NCBI GenBank assembly: GCA_964625275.1
Contig: CAZVBH010000002.1
Location: 1 to 53,848 of the forward strand
DNA: 53,848 nt
Direction of reading: 5' to 3'
Source: UBA3775 sp964625275
Lineage (GTDB): Bacteria; Bacillota; Clostridia; Lachnospirales; Lachnospiraceae
Below are positions 15,959 through 25,101 of this stretch, piece after piece (positions within the stretch are counted from its first letter, which is position 1; every line of letters begins with the position of its first letter). The translations under genes were made by a program, and so were the position numbers. The notes beneath the pieces are model-generated. The model had not been told where the DNA came from. It ran no database searches and worked only from the letters and a program-made list of their open reading frames with translations.

Positions 15959-18184
15959 TTATCCCGGTATTTCCTGAATACAATCCTTTAAACCGGTAAA
16001 TCTTTTATTTTCATCTTCATTGTCTATCATACTGTAAACCGTCGCATCATTTCCGACTATCGTTACACATTTAGAAGCTCTTGTAACAGCTGTATAAAGA
16101 AGATTTCGGTTCATTAATGGTTTTGGTCCCGTAAGCAACGGCATTACTACCGCAGGATATTCACTTCCCTGAGATTTATGTACCGTTATGGCAAAAGCAT
16201 GATCAATTTCATCAAGATTATTAAAAGAATAATCAACCTGCTTGTTATCATCAAATACCACAGTCATACATTCTGCGAATTTATTTATTTCTTTTATATA
16301 GCCGATGTCTCCGTTGAACACTCCGGTTCCTCCGTCATAGGCTATCCCATGCTTATTATAAATTTTCCATTCCAGCTGATAATCATTTTTAATCTGCATT
16401 ACCTTATCGCCTTCTCTGAAAATCTTATCTGCATATATTTTTTCACGCTTTTTTTCAGAGGGTGGATTAATACTTTCCTGCAAAAGCTGGTTTAGTCTTT
16501 CTACGCCTAATTCGCCTTTTCTCATAGGTGTAAGAACCTGAATATCAAAAGAGGATGCATTTACATACTTTGGCATTTTATCCTTAACCAGCATGGTGAC
16601 CACCTGCTGAACCTGTTCAAAATTATTTCTGCGCATCATAAAGAAATCTTTGCTTTTATTATCCAACAGAGGATGTTCTCCATCATTTATTTTGTGCGCA
16701 TTTACTATTATATCACTTTCTTCAGCCTGTCTGAATATTTTTGTAAGCTTTACAACTGAGAATTTTCCTGAATCAATTATGTCGCTAAGGACATTGCCCG
16801 GTCCTACACTGGGCAGCTGTCTGGCATCTCCTGCAAAAATTAATCTGGTGCCTACCAATATTGCCTTTAACAATGCATTCATTAAATGCATGTCTACCAT
16901 GGAGGTCTCATCTATAATTATAACATCTGCATCTAACGGATTTTCTTCATTTCTCTGAAAGCTCATTGGTGAATTTGAATTTTCCATGTCTCCACCGGTT
17001 GGTGCAAATTCCAACATACGATGTATTGTTCTGGCCTCTCGTCCTGTAGCCTCACTCATTCTTTTAGCTGCTCGTCCTGTAGGTGCGGCCAAAAGTACAT
17101 TCATGCCTTCTAACTCAAACATTTCAATCATCGCATTAATTGTGGTAGTCTTTCCCGTTCCCGGACCACCTGTCAAAATAAATACACAATTTACCAGCGC
17201 CTGATTAAGTGCTTCTCTCTGAAGACCATCAAGTGTTATTCCAAGCTTTTTTTCTACCTTTGCAACTCTAGCGGATATTTCTGACTCAGGTAAAATTTCT
17301 TTAACATTAAGGTCAGAAAGCATTCTTGCAATTGCAAGCTCTGTATAATAATAAGAAGCTAAATAAACCCTTCTTACTTCTCCATAAAGCTTGACTACAA
17401 TTTTCTTTGTTATGCATAGCTCATCTATTATATTGTCAAAATTCGAAGCATCACAGCCCATCATGTCAGAAGCATGACGATAGAGCACCTCTTGGGGCAA
17501 ATAGCTGTGTCCTGAATTACTACCCAAGGTAAGTGTATAGATTATTCCCGCTCTAATTCTAAATTCAGAATCAGCCTCAAAGCCAAGCTTTACTGCAATT
17601 TCATCTGCATGCTTAAAGCCTATGCCCTGAACATCCTCTGCAAGTCGATAAGGATTGTTGGTAAGAATATCTTTCATTCGTGCGCCATAGGCTTTATAAA
17701 TTTTCATTGCCATATTGGTGCTAAGTCCGAATTGCTGAAGATATATCATGGCTTCTCTCGCTTCATGCTTTTCCTGAAACTGTTCATATATCTGTCTTGC
17801 AATTCTTTCACTTATACCCTTTATTTCTACCAGTCTCTCAGGCTCTTTTTCTATTATCTCAAAGGTCTTGTCTCCAAATTTAGTTACTATGCGCTTTGCT
17901 AAGGATTCACCTATTCCTTTTATGGCTCCAGAGCCAAGATACTTTTCCATTGCCACAGCGTCCTTTGGAGCTCCCGCAGTTGCACCAGTAACCTGAAACT
18001 GTCTTCCATAAAGAGTATGGGTAGTATAATTTCCTTCCATAATCTGATATTCGCCTTCACTGATAAACGGAAAGCTGCCTACACAGGTCATTTCTTCTCC
18101 ATCAAGAGAGGTTGTAAATACCGTATAGCCATTATCAGAATTTCTATATACTATTCTTTCAACATATCCTTCGATTTTTTCCAT
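15959..18184 (-). CDS. recD2: RecD2-type 5'-3' DNA helicase
   Basis: 741 residues from ATG at 18184, preceded by AAAGGGTG; the frame runs 18 residues further upstream but without a ribosome site. Domain order is an OB-like N-terminus (VERIVYRNSDNGYTVF), helix-hairpin-helix repeats (~90-210), SF1B helicase core with Walker A GGPGTGKTT near residue 345, Walker B IIDETSMVD, and the C-terminal UvrD-like motif AITVHKSQGSEYP. RecD2 differs from RecBCD RecD by its N-terminal extension and works without RecB or RecC in repair and fork restart. It lies downstream of mreB across a hairpin. Confidence 0.94.
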   Translation of the reverse strand: MEKIEGYVERIVYRNSDNGYTVFTTSLDGEEMTCVGSFPFISEGEYQIMEGNYTTHTLYGRQFQVTGATAGAPKDAVAMEKYLGSGAIKGIGESLAKRIVTKFGDKTFEIIEKEPERLVEIKGISERIARQIYEQFQEKHEAREAMIYLQQFGLSTNMAMKIYKAYGARMKDILTNNPYRLAEDVQGIGFKHADEIAVKLGFEADSEFRIRAGIIYTLTLGSNSGHSYLPQEVLYRHASDMMGCDASNFDNIIDELCITKKIVVKLYGEVRRVYLASYYYTELAIARMLSDLNVKEILPESEISARVAKVEKKLGITLDGLQREALNQALVNCVFILTGGPGTGKTTTINAMIEMFELEGMNVLLAAPTGRAAKRMSEATGREARTIHRMLEFAPTGGDMENSNSPMSFQRNEENPLDADVIIIDETSMVDMHLMNALLKAILVGTRLIFAGDARQLPSVGPGNVLSDIIDSGKFSVVKLTKIFRQAEESDIIVNAHKINDGEHPLLDNKSKDFFMMRRNNFEQVQQVVTMLVKDKMPKYVNASSFDIQVLTPMRKGELGVERLNQLLQESINPPSEKKREKIYADKIFREGDKVMQIKNDYQLEWKIYNKHGIAYDGGTGVFNGDIGYIKEINKFAECMTVVFDDNKQVDYSFNNLDEIDHAFAITVHKSQGSEYPAVVMPLLTGPKPLMNRNLLYTAVTRASKCVTIVGNDATVYSMIDNEDENKRFTGLKDCIQEIPG

Positions 18185-18226
18185 GTCACACCCTTTTATC
18201 CGTAATAAAGCTGTATATAAAGCATA

Positions 18227-18249
18227 GTCCATCCGCAATACGGATGGAC
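18227..18249. other. Stem-loop between mreB and recD2
   Basis: GTCCATCCG / CGGATGGAC with loop CAATA lies in the 81-bp gap. There is no following T-run on the minus strand, so it may be an mRNA processing or stability element rather than a strong terminator. Confidence 0.5.
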
Positions 18250-18265
18250 CATTAAAGCAGTCAGA

Positions 18266-19273
18266 CTAGCTTTCCTGCTCCTTTTTAATATTCTTGTGAC
18301 TAAGAACCTCTACATATTTTCCGGTTCCTGTAACTACACAACGTCTTGCATTTTCTGCAACCATTGTAACAATTCCTGTTTTTTCCTCAATAAGCTCTTC
18401 TAAGCCATAAAGCAGTGCTCCGCCTCCGGTAAGAACAACTCCTCTATCTGCAATATCTGCTGCAAGCTCCGGTGGAGTTGCTTCAAAAGCTGCATGAATC
18501 GCATCGATAATCTGATTTGTAGGCTCTCTAAGTGCCTCTTCTGTCTCTTCGCTGGTTATGGAAATGGTCTTTGGTAAACCTGTAACGAGATTTCTTCCCT
18601 TAACATCCATAGTTAACAGCTCCGGTCTTTTATAACATGAGCCAATCTTTAGCTTAATTTCTTCTGCTGTTCTGTCTCCAATAAGTAAATTGTAGGTTTT
18701 ACGCATGTAACGGACAATAGCATCATCAAAGTCGTCACCTGCGACTTTTAATGAGCTGCTGTATACAGTTCCACCGAGACTAATTATTGCTATATCTGTA
18801 GTGCCTCCACCAATATCTACAATCATGTTGCCACATGGCTTAGCGATATCGATTCCTGCGCCAATAGCTGCAGCTATTGGTTCTTCAATAATCTCAACAT
18901 AACGTGCACCTGCTGCATATGTAGCATCCTCAACTGCCTTTTTTTCAACCTCTGTACATCCGCTAGGTACACAGATGCTGATTACAGGCTTAAAAAATCT
19001 ATGCTTGCCAATAGCCTTTTCAATAAAGAATTTCAGCATTTTCTCAGTAATGGCATAGTCTGAAATAACTCCATGATGGAGTGGTCTTATCGCTACTACG
19101 TTGCCCGGAGTCCTTCCAAGCATCTGACGTGCATCTTCTCCAATAGCTTTGATTTTGCTGGTTTCTTTATCATAAGCTACTACACTAGGCTCATCGAGAA
19201 TTACACCTCGTCCTTTTAAATATATAAGTATATTTGCTGTTCCTAAATCTATTCCAATGTCGTTGCTGAACAT
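18266..19273 (-). CDS. mreB: MreB-family rod-shape actin homologue
   Basis: 335 residues. MreB polymerises beneath the membrane and guides lateral cell-wall synthesis. Visible are phosphate-1 GIDLGTANILIYLKGRG, the connect motif DIGGGTTDIAIISLGG, and the adenosine motif VVLTGGGALLYGLEELI. No mreC/mreD follow, so it may be a second paralogue (Mbl/MreBH type). ATG at 19273 with GGAGACG. A TATAAT promoter and a long palindrome lie in its leader. Confidence 0.9.
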   Translation of the reverse strand: MFSNDIGIDLGTANILIYLKGRGVILDEPSVVAYDKETSKIKAIGEDARQMLGRTPGNVVAIRPLHHGVISDYAITEKMLKFFIEKAIGKHRFFKPVISICVPSGCTEVEKKAVEDATYAAGARYVEIIEEPIAAAIGAGIDIAKPCGNMIVDIGGGTTDIAIISLGGTVYSSSLKVAGDDFDDAIVRYMRKTYNLLIGDRTAEEIKLKIGSCYKRPELLTMDVKGRNLVTGLPKTISITSEETEEALREPTNQIIDAIHAAFEATPPELAADIADRGVVLTGGGALLYGLEELIEEKTGIVTMVAENARRCVVTGTGKYVEVLSHKNIKKEQES

Positions 19274-19299
19274 AATTCGTCTCCATCAATAAAACATAT

Positions 19300-19358
19300 G
19301 TAAAACACTTCTAATAAAGAAGCATTTTACATTATAAATAATCAAAATTTCAATTCAA
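19300..19358 (-). promoter_or_regulatory. mreB promoter with overlapping palindrome
   Basis: On the minus strand: -35 TTGAAT (19358-19353), 16-bp spacer, -10 TATAAT (19336-19331). Directly downstream is the inverted repeat GTAAAAyrCTTC / GAAGyrTTTTAC (19300-19330, two mismatches, 7-nt loop), at the expected transcription start. It could be a repressor operator or a 5' stem-loop. Confidence 0.6.
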
Positions 19359-19527
19359 CCCCTCCCACATATTTGTGAATAAGGAGATATTAATTAAAGT
19401 AAAAACTCATGGCAGAATAAGCCCACCACGCATAATATTAACATGAATCACTATAAAAATAAAGAGGTTTTATATCTTTTTTTGAATTCTCATAAATCTT
19501 CTATATACACAGCCTCCAAAAGAGTCC
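19359..19527. other. Divergent intergenic region mreB/SCIFF, remainder
   Basis: AT-rich DNA between the mreB and SCIFF promoters. No frame, hairpin or repeat recognised. Confidence 0.3.
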
Positions 19528-19586
19528 TTGCTTTTAATTTATGCTTATGCTATAATGCTTTCAAATACGTGATTTTTGTAAATCAC
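19528..19586 (+). promoter_or_regulatory. SCIFF promoter and leader hairpin
   Basis: -35 TTGCTT (19528-19533), 17-bp spacer, -10 TATAAT (19551-19556). The short leader contains a perfect stem GTGATTT-TTGT-AAATCAC (19569-19586) just before the GGAGG ribosome site. Confidence 0.75.
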
Positions 19587-19606
19587 AATATTAACGGAGG
19601 TAACCT

Positions 19607-19759
19607 ATGAAAAGAATTAAGACTATCAATACACGTGATTTAGAATCCAGCAAGGTTTCAGGTGGCTGTGGCGAATGCCAGACCTCATGTCAGTCAGCAT
19701 GTAAGACTTCATGTGGTGTTGCTAACCAGGAATGTGAGCAGGTTAAGAGCAACAACTAG
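19607..19759 (+). CDS. scfA: SCIFF ranthipeptide precursor (six cysteines in forty-five residues)
   Basis: 50 residues, with GGAGG 7 nt before the ATG. The leader begins MKRIKTINTRDLESSKVSGG. The core holds six cysteines at residues 21, 24, 28, 32, 36 and 43 in the spacing CxxCxxxCxxxCxxxCxxxxxxC, ending GVANQEC. This is the hallmark of SCIFF peptides, near-universal in Clostridia. A partner radical SAM enzyme crosslinks Cys sulfur to a non-alpha carbon (ranthipeptide class). No export or protease gene is adjacent. The biological role is not settled; reports suggest population-level signalling. scfA is a name used for this family; the assignment is by pattern. Confidence 0.95.
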   Translation: MKRIKTINTRDLESSKVSGGCGECQTSCQSACKTSCGVANQECEQVKSNN

Positions 19760-19785
19760 TATTCAAGTTGTTTTTATCAGGTAAA

Positions 19786-19851
19786 CATACAACCGTTTCT
19801 CTTTTATATTTTATAAGTTCTTATAATTTATTCTAGGGAGCGGTTGTTTCC
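19786..19851 (+). other. Long hairpin between SCIFF precursor and maturase
   Basis: ACAACCG near 19789 pairs with CGGTTGT near 19842, and inside lies TTATAAG-TT-CTTATAA. The structure sits in the 131-bp gap between precursor and maturase and lacks a T-run. It could stabilise the short precursor mRNA or lower read-through so the peptide is made in excess of the enzyme. Confidence 0.45.
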
Positions 19852-19890
19852 ATGTAAAGATGATTTAACTACAAATAAAAGAGGTATTAA

Positions 19891-21282
19891 ATGATACATC
19901 AGTATAAATTAAATGATTATAATATTGTTCTCGATGTTTACAGTGGCAGTGTTCATCTTGTTGATGATGTTGCTTATGACTGTATTGAACTGTTTGAGTC
20001 TCACACTGAGGATGAGATTGTTACAATAATCACAGATAAATATAAGGCTTGTACCAATCCTGAAATTGGTACTGTAACAGAGGCTGATATTCGTGAAGTG
20101 CTTTCAGATATCAAGGAGCTAAAGAACTCCGGTAAGCTTTTTACAAAGGATACCTACGGAGATATTGCATTCGACTTTAAGAAGCGCAATACTGTTGTAA
20201 AAGCTCTTTGTCTCCATGTTGCACATACCTGCAATCTGAACTGTGAATATTGTTTTGCAAGCCAGGGCAAATATCATGGCGAGCGTGCACTCATGAGCTT
20301 TGAAGTAGGTAAACAGGCACTTGATTTTCTTGTTGCTCATTCGGGTTCAAGAAAAAATCTCGAGGTTGACTTCTTTGGTGGCGAGCCTTTGATGAATTTT
20401 GATGTTGTTAAGCAGCTGGTTGCTTATGCACGTTCAATTGAAAAGGCTGCCGGCAAGAACTTCCGTTTTACTCTTACCACAAACGGACTTCTTATTGATG
20501 ATGATGTCATTGAATTTGCTAATAGAGAATGTCATAATGTTGTCCTTTCTCTTGATGGCAGGAAAGAAATTCATGACAATCTCAGAAAGACAATTAATGG
20601 TAAAGGCAGCTATGATGTTATCGTTCCTAAATTTCAGGAATTTGTTAAGAAGCGTGGGAATAAAGGCTATTATATAAGAGGTACCTTTACTCACAATAAT
20701 GTGGATTTTACAAAAGATATTTTCCATATGGCTGATTTAGGCTTTACAGAGCTTTCAATGGAGCCGGTTGTATGCTCTCCTGACGATCCTTATGCATTAA
20801 CTGAAGAGGATTTGCCTAAGCTTTTTGAGCAATATGAAATTCTTGCGAAGGAAATGATTAAAAGAAACAAGGAAGGTCGTGGCTTTACCTTCTATCACTA
20901 CATGATTGATTTAACAGGTGGTCCTTGTGTATATAAGAGAATCAGTGGCTGTGGTTCGGGAACTGAATATATGGCTGTTACTCCTTGGGGAGATTTATAT
21001 CCATGTCATCAGTTCGTTGGTGATGACCACTATCTTCTTGGTAATGTCTGGGATGGTGTTACAAATACTGAGGTTCGTGACGAATTCAAGCTTTGTAATG
21101 CCTATGCAAGACCTGACTGCAAGGATTGCTGGGCTAAGCTATACTGTAGTGGCGGCTGTGCTGCAAATGCCTATCATGCCACCGGTTCAATTACCGGCAC
21201 CTATGAATATGGATGTGAATTATTTAAAAAGAGAATGGAATGTGCCATTATGATAAAGGCTGCTGAAAATTCTGAAAATTAG
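19891..21282 (+). CDS. scfB: SCIFF radical SAM maturase (SPASM domain)
   Basis: 463 residues. An N-terminal peptide-recognition region (~1-95, RRE-like) is followed by the radical SAM cluster CNLNCEYCF (CxxxCxxC) near 115, VDFFGGEPLMNF, and a C-terminal SPASM region with auxiliary-cluster cysteines (CHQF, CNAYARPDCKDCWAKLYCSGGC, late YGCELF). It is expected to form thioether crosslinks in the SCIFF precursor encoded 131 bp upstream. SD AAAGAGG. A bidirectional terminator follows at once. No further genes belong to the locus. Confidence 0.95.
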   Translation: MIHQYKLNDYNIVLDVYSGSVHLVDDVAYDCIELFESHTEDEIVTIITDKYKACTNPEIGTVTEADIREVLSDIKELKNSGKLFTKDTYGDIAFDFKKRNTVVKALCLHVAHTCNLNCEYCFASQGKYHGERALMSFEVGKQALDFLVAHSGSRKNLEVDFFGGEPLMNFDVVKQLVAYARSIEKAAGKNFRFTLTTNGLLIDDDVIEFANRECHNVVLSLDGRKEIHDNLRKTINGKGSYDVIVPKFQEFVKKRGNKGYYIRGTFTHNNVDFTKDIFHMADLGFTELSMEPVVCSPDDPYALTEEDLPKLFEQYEILAKEMIKRNKEGRGFTFYHYMIDLTGGPCVYKRISGCGSGTEYMAVTPWGDLYPCHQFVGDDHYLLGNVWDGVTNTEVRDEFKLCNAYARPDCKDCWAKLYCSGGCAANAYHATGSITGTYEYGCELFKKRMECAIMIKAAENSEN

Positions 21283-21286
21283 AGAT

Positions 21287-21325
21287 AAAAAAAAGGTTCC
21301 CTGCGTATTGCAAGGAACCTTTTTT
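21287..21325. terminator. Bidirectional terminator after the SCIFF maturase and GH3 gene
   Basis: AAAAAGGTTCC / GGAACCTTTTT stem with A- and T-runs on both sides. It serves the converging SCIFF and GH3 transcripts. Confidence 0.9.
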
Positions 21326-24161
21326 ATCGGTTTCCGTCAATAAATGAGCCTTTTTTCAAATACTCAAATTTTATTTTCTTAAGCTTTACTCCATCTCTTG
21401 CAACAAATAGTCTGAGAGTGCTGAAACGATTGAAAAATTCAATATCTCTTTCTATAGTTATGTCCTTTGCTTCGCTTCCGGTAAAGGAGTAGGTTGATAC
21501 CGGTATACCGGTATTGAAAAGAGTACATGGTATCTGTGCAACCCTTGAAAGCTCTGAGGAGCCTGTAATGGAAACCTTGTAAACTCCCATTTCCTTTAAA
21601 TCAAGTGGAATTATATAATTAGTTCCTTTTACAGAAGCTCTGTCATCTAATCGCATTTCGTAGAACTTGTCCATTTCAATAAATTCAATATTTGATAAAT
21701 CAACATCATCTGCATAAGCCGGTCTGTTTATTATTTCTACTTCAGTCTGTTCACCTGTTAATCTTTTCATTGCCTGGGTGCCTAAGGCAAAGCTGCATAT
21801 ATCCGCTGCCATGCGCTGCAATTCCGAACGTTTAAGGCTTCCATCCTTTAAGGCTTCTTCAAGATTATCTCCATCAGCATTTTTTGAAGCATCAGAGCAT
21901 ACCATATAGATGTTGTTGCCTGCTCTTACCATCTGAGCGTAATTCTTAGTTGACTGCTTTTTGTCACGTTCACTGACAGCTGCCCACCAGTCAGTCATTA
22001 CAATTTCCTTAAAGCCCCACTGTTTTCTCAAAATTGTGGTATTTAAATCGTAATTACCTGCTGTCCACAAGCCATTTACCGAGCCATAAGTTGTCATAAT
22101 GGAATCAGCATAGCCTGATTTTACGGCAATTTCAAATGCACGCAGATAAATTTCTCTAAGTGCTCTTTCTGAAACTACTGAATCCGTAAGGCTTCTTCTA
22201 TGCTCCTGATTGTTTGCGCAAAAATGCTTTATTGTTCCTGTAACTCCGTAGGTATGTAAGCCCTTAAGCATTGCCACTGCCATTTTTCCGGTTACAAAAG
22301 GATCCTCTGAAAAATATTCAAAATTTCTGCCATTTAGTGGATGACGGTGAATATTAATTCCAGGTCCGAGTAATGCTTCAACCTTGTTGTAAACCATTTC
22401 CAGCGATGTAAATGAATAAAGCTTCTCAACCAGCTTTGTATTAAAGGTACAGGCTGCCATTGTTCCATTAGGAAGAGAAAAAGCTTTTACTCCACTATCC
22501 AGTCGAAGTCCGGATGGTCCGTCATCACAACACATTGCAGGTATTCCAAGCTCTTTAAGTCGAGGTGAAATTCCTCCAAAGGCTGCAGCTGTTCCCGGTG
22601 TAACCTGAGAGCTTCCCATTCCTTCACCTCTTACAATACAGGTGAGGTCATTATCTGAAAGCTGTGCGATAAATTCTTCCAAAGTACAGTTTCCACTCTG
22701 AACATCGGTAAGCTTAAAAGAGGTATTAAAATTCTGAGGTATTTCCTCAGGCATCCACTTCTGTCTTCTTTCCTCTTCATCAGGTGCACAATATGGCATT
22801 ACTTCTTTATCAAGAATCAGGCTTCCCTCGGCAGTCTTAACCGCCTTGTAACGGTTATATTCTTTCACAGGATTTAATGCACGACTGAGTTTTTCTATAA
22901 TGCAGGTATCAGCCAAATTAAAGGTTTTGCAGGCCTTTGCAGCTCTTACGTCGCTGCCTGCATAAATTGTATAATCACCCTGTTCAAGAAGCTTGCAATA
23001 AGCATAACTGCTCTCTGCCCTGTCATCATAGGAAGCAAAATCTTCAGGTGAAATATTAATAATCAGCTTTTCAGACTGACCAGGTAAAAGGATTTCTGTT
23101 TTAGCAAAGCCTACCAGTACTCTCGCAGGTTTTCCAAGTCTACCCTGAGGTGCGCCCACATAAACCTGAACTACTTCCTTGCCTGACATCTGTCCGACAT
23201 TTTTAACCTCAGCGCATACCTGAATTTCAAGGTCCTTTATGTTGTCCTGATTAATTTCAGTTAATATAACATTACTGCTTTTATCTTTTAAAATAACATC
23301 TTTTACAGTAATATCAAACTTAGAATAGGAAAGTCCATAGCCAAATGGATATCTTACACTTCCCTTTGAAAAGGTTTCAAAATATCTGTAGCCGACAAAA
23401 ATATCTTCTTCATAGACATTTACATCATCGCCACCAAAGTTGTTATCCGATAAATAGTCAGACACATTTTCGGCAATTGTGTCAGTAAGCTTACCACTTG
23501 GGGAGGTCTTGCCAACCAAAACATCGGCTGTTCCTTCTCCACCAATCATGCCGCCCTGCCATACATACATTACGGCATCCGGCTTATATTTATCGATAAA
23601 GCTCATATCGACAATTCCACCGACATTTAAGAGTACAACCATTTTGCTGAAATATTTTCTTACGCTGGAAAGCATCTCTTCTTCAATATCAGTCAGTCTG
23701 TTGGAACCCGGTGTATCAGTCGCATCACTGTCTTCACCTGCTGTTCTTCCTATTATTACTATAGCCACATCAGATTTTCCGGCTGCCGTACGAACAGTTT
23801 CCTCCTGTAGTGGCATTTCCTCCTGAGACCATGGTTCTGAGCCCCAGCCCATTCCTTCATTGTAAGGCTTTTCAACCTCAACCCAATGCTTATAAATTTC
23901 GAACAGCTCTTCGTTAATTTTAACCATGCCACTGTTTCTGAGTCCGTCGGGTATAGAGACAACCTCAGCGACATTAACCATTCCTCCTGAGCCTGTTCCA
24001 CTTTTGTAATAATGATGCTGGATTCTGCCAAATATTGAGACAGTGCTGTCCTTCTTTAATGGCAGAACTCCGTTGTTCTCTAGAAGTACACAGCCCTCTG
24101 CTACAGTTGCACGTGCCGTAGCTATGTAATTATTCCAGTCCAGTATCTGTTTTTGTGCCAT
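21324..24161 (-). CDS. GH3 beta-glucosidase with inverted domain order
   Basis: 945 residues, no signal peptide, so probably cytoplasmic. The usual C-terminal half comes first: alpha/beta sandwich with ATVAEGCVLLENNGVLPL at ~18-35 and IIGRTAGEDSD; then a fibronectin-III-like domain (PFGYGLSYSKF, VQVYVGAPQGRLGKPARVL). The (beta/alpha)8 barrel follows (CCDDGPSGLR, GPGINIHRHPLNGRNFEYF, TGTIKHFCANNQ), with nucleophile Asp in IVMTDWW near residue 720. This circular permutation is known from rumen Butyrivibrio beta-glucosidases. It probably cleaves imported beta-glucosides; exact linkage unknown. GGAGG start site. It lies 84 bp downstream of a tetR-like gene, with its own TATAAT at ~24226. Confidence 0.92.
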   Translation of the reverse strand: MAQKQILDWNNYIATARATVAEGCVLLENNGVLPLKKDSTVSIFGRIQHHYYKSGTGSGGMVNVAEVVSIPDGLRNSGMVKINEELFEIYKHWVEVEKPYNEGMGWGSEPWSQEEMPLQEETVRTAAGKSDVAIVIIGRTAGEDSDATDTPGSNRLTDIEEEMLSSVRKYFSKMVVLLNVGGIVDMSFIDKYKPDAVMYVWQGGMIGGEGTADVLVGKTSPSGKLTDTIAENVSDYLSDNNFGGDDVNVYEEDIFVGYRYFETFSKGSVRYPFGYGLSYSKFDITVKDVILKDKSSNVILTEINQDNIKDLEIQVCAEVKNVGQMSGKEVVQVYVGAPQGRLGKPARVLVGFAKTEILLPGQSEKLIINISPEDFASYDDRAESSYAYCKLLEQGDYTIYAGSDVRAAKACKTFNLADTCIIEKLSRALNPVKEYNRYKAVKTAEGSLILDKEVMPYCAPDEEERRQKWMPEEIPQNFNTSFKLTDVQSGNCTLEEFIAQLSDNDLTCIVRGEGMGSSQVTPGTAAAFGGISPRLKELGIPAMCCDDGPSGLRLDSGVKAFSLPNGTMAACTFNTKLVEKLYSFTSLEMVYNKVEALLGPGINIHRHPLNGRNFEYFSEDPFVTGKMAVAMLKGLHTYGVTGTIKHFCANNQEHRRSLTDSVVSERALREIYLRAFEIAVKSGYADSIMTTYGSVNGLWTAGNYDLNTTILRKQWGFKEIVMTDWWAAVSERDKKQSTKNYAQMVRAGNNIYMVCSDASKNADGDNLEEALKDGSLKRSELQRMAADICSFALGTQAMKRLTGEQTEVEIINRPAYADDVDLSNIEFIEMDKFYEMRLDDRASVKGTNYIIPLDLKEMGVYKVSITGSSELSRVAQIPCTLFNTGIPVSTYSFTGSEAKDITIERDIEFFNRFSTLRLFVARDGVKLKKIKFEYLKKGSFIDGNR

Positions 24162-24245
24162 AAATTTCCTCCATTTTAATTATTTTCACTCTTTTCTTTC
24201 TTTAAAAATCACTACTTTGATAAGTATTATACATCTTTAATAATT

Positions 24246-24863
24246 TTATTGTTTGGTTGTAGTCTGATTTTCACTATCATCAAAAACAGGCTCTTTTCTT
24301 TCAAGATTTTCTGTTTGTATAAACCTGCCTGACATTCCGGCCAAAATTGAGATAACGAAATCCTGATCCAGATGTTTGTTGGTTTCATAAGCATAAAAGC
24401 TTCCATAAATCAAATATGCAAACTCGATTGCTCTTTTAGGATCATCCCTATATTCCGGTTTGATTTCAAAAAGCAGCTCCATTATGCTCGCCTCTACCTT
24501 TTTGGGAAGCTCACTGCTTCTGGAGCCTGAAAACAAAATATTAATCATATTTTTTTTGGAATCATAAGCCATAAAAAGATTTCTGGTAAATCTTTCAGTA
24601 TCCTCAAAGGCTTTCTCCGGCTGTTCAAGTGACTCCAAAATTCCCGTTACTATTTCTGTTTCTAACTGCTCAGAAAGATCATAAAGGTCATGGTAGTGAA
24701 CATAAAAAGTAGATTTATTAATTTCAGCTTTTTTGCACAGCTCCGTAACCGTTATTTTTTCCAAATCCATTTTAGATCTCAATTCTAAAAATGCATTTAT
24801 AATATTCTGTCTGCTTCTTTGTATCCTTCTGTCTATATGTTTTTCGTTCATTTTAAACCCCAT
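24246..24863 (-). CDS. TetR/AcrR-family transcriptional regulator
   Basis: 205 residues. The N-terminal helix-turn-helix reads RSRQNIINAFLELRSKMDLEKITVTELCKKAEINKSTFYVHYHDL; the rest is a helical ligand-binding domain. The start is uncertain: ATG at 24863, or ATG at 24851 with GGGG 7 nt upstream (201 residues). It lies directly upstream of the GH3 gene on the same strand and divergent from glgB, so either could be its target. An 8-bp inverted repeat lies in its own leader, suggesting autoregulation. Confidence 0.88.
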   Translation of the reverse strand: MGFKMNEKHIDRRIQRSRQNIINAFLELRSKMDLEKITVTELCKKAEINKSTFYVHYHDLYDLSEQLETEIVTGILESLEQPEKAFEDTERFTRNLFMAYDSKKNMINILFSGSRSSELPKKVEASIMELLFEIKPEYRDDPKRAIEFAYLIYGSFYAYETNKHLDQDFVISILAGMSGRFIQTENLERKEPVFDDSENQTTTKQ

Positions 24864-24868
24864 TTTAA

Positions 24869-24923
24869 GCCGACAATTTTGTATTTCCGTTGTTTTTCCA
24901 ACTAGATTTAAAACCTGTCGGCT
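24869..24923. promoter_or_regulatory. Inverted repeat in the tetR leader
   Basis: AGCCGACA (24869-24876) and TGTCGGCT (24916-24923), 39 bp apart, are GC-rich islands in AT-rich DNA. They lie immediately upstream of the regulator. They could be operator half-sites or a leader stem. Confidence 0.45.
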
Positions 24924-25101
24924 GACTTTTACAAATATTTATCCTATAGTATATACGAAAACCAACAGGTGTCTATATTTTTATTTAATGATTTTTTGTT
25001 TTTAATGACATTTTGTAGTACCAGCGAGCAGGAAGAGTTTTCTGATTTTCACCAGTAGTAAGCCTTCATGCTTCTTAATTGTATATTGTATGGAGAGTTA
25101 C

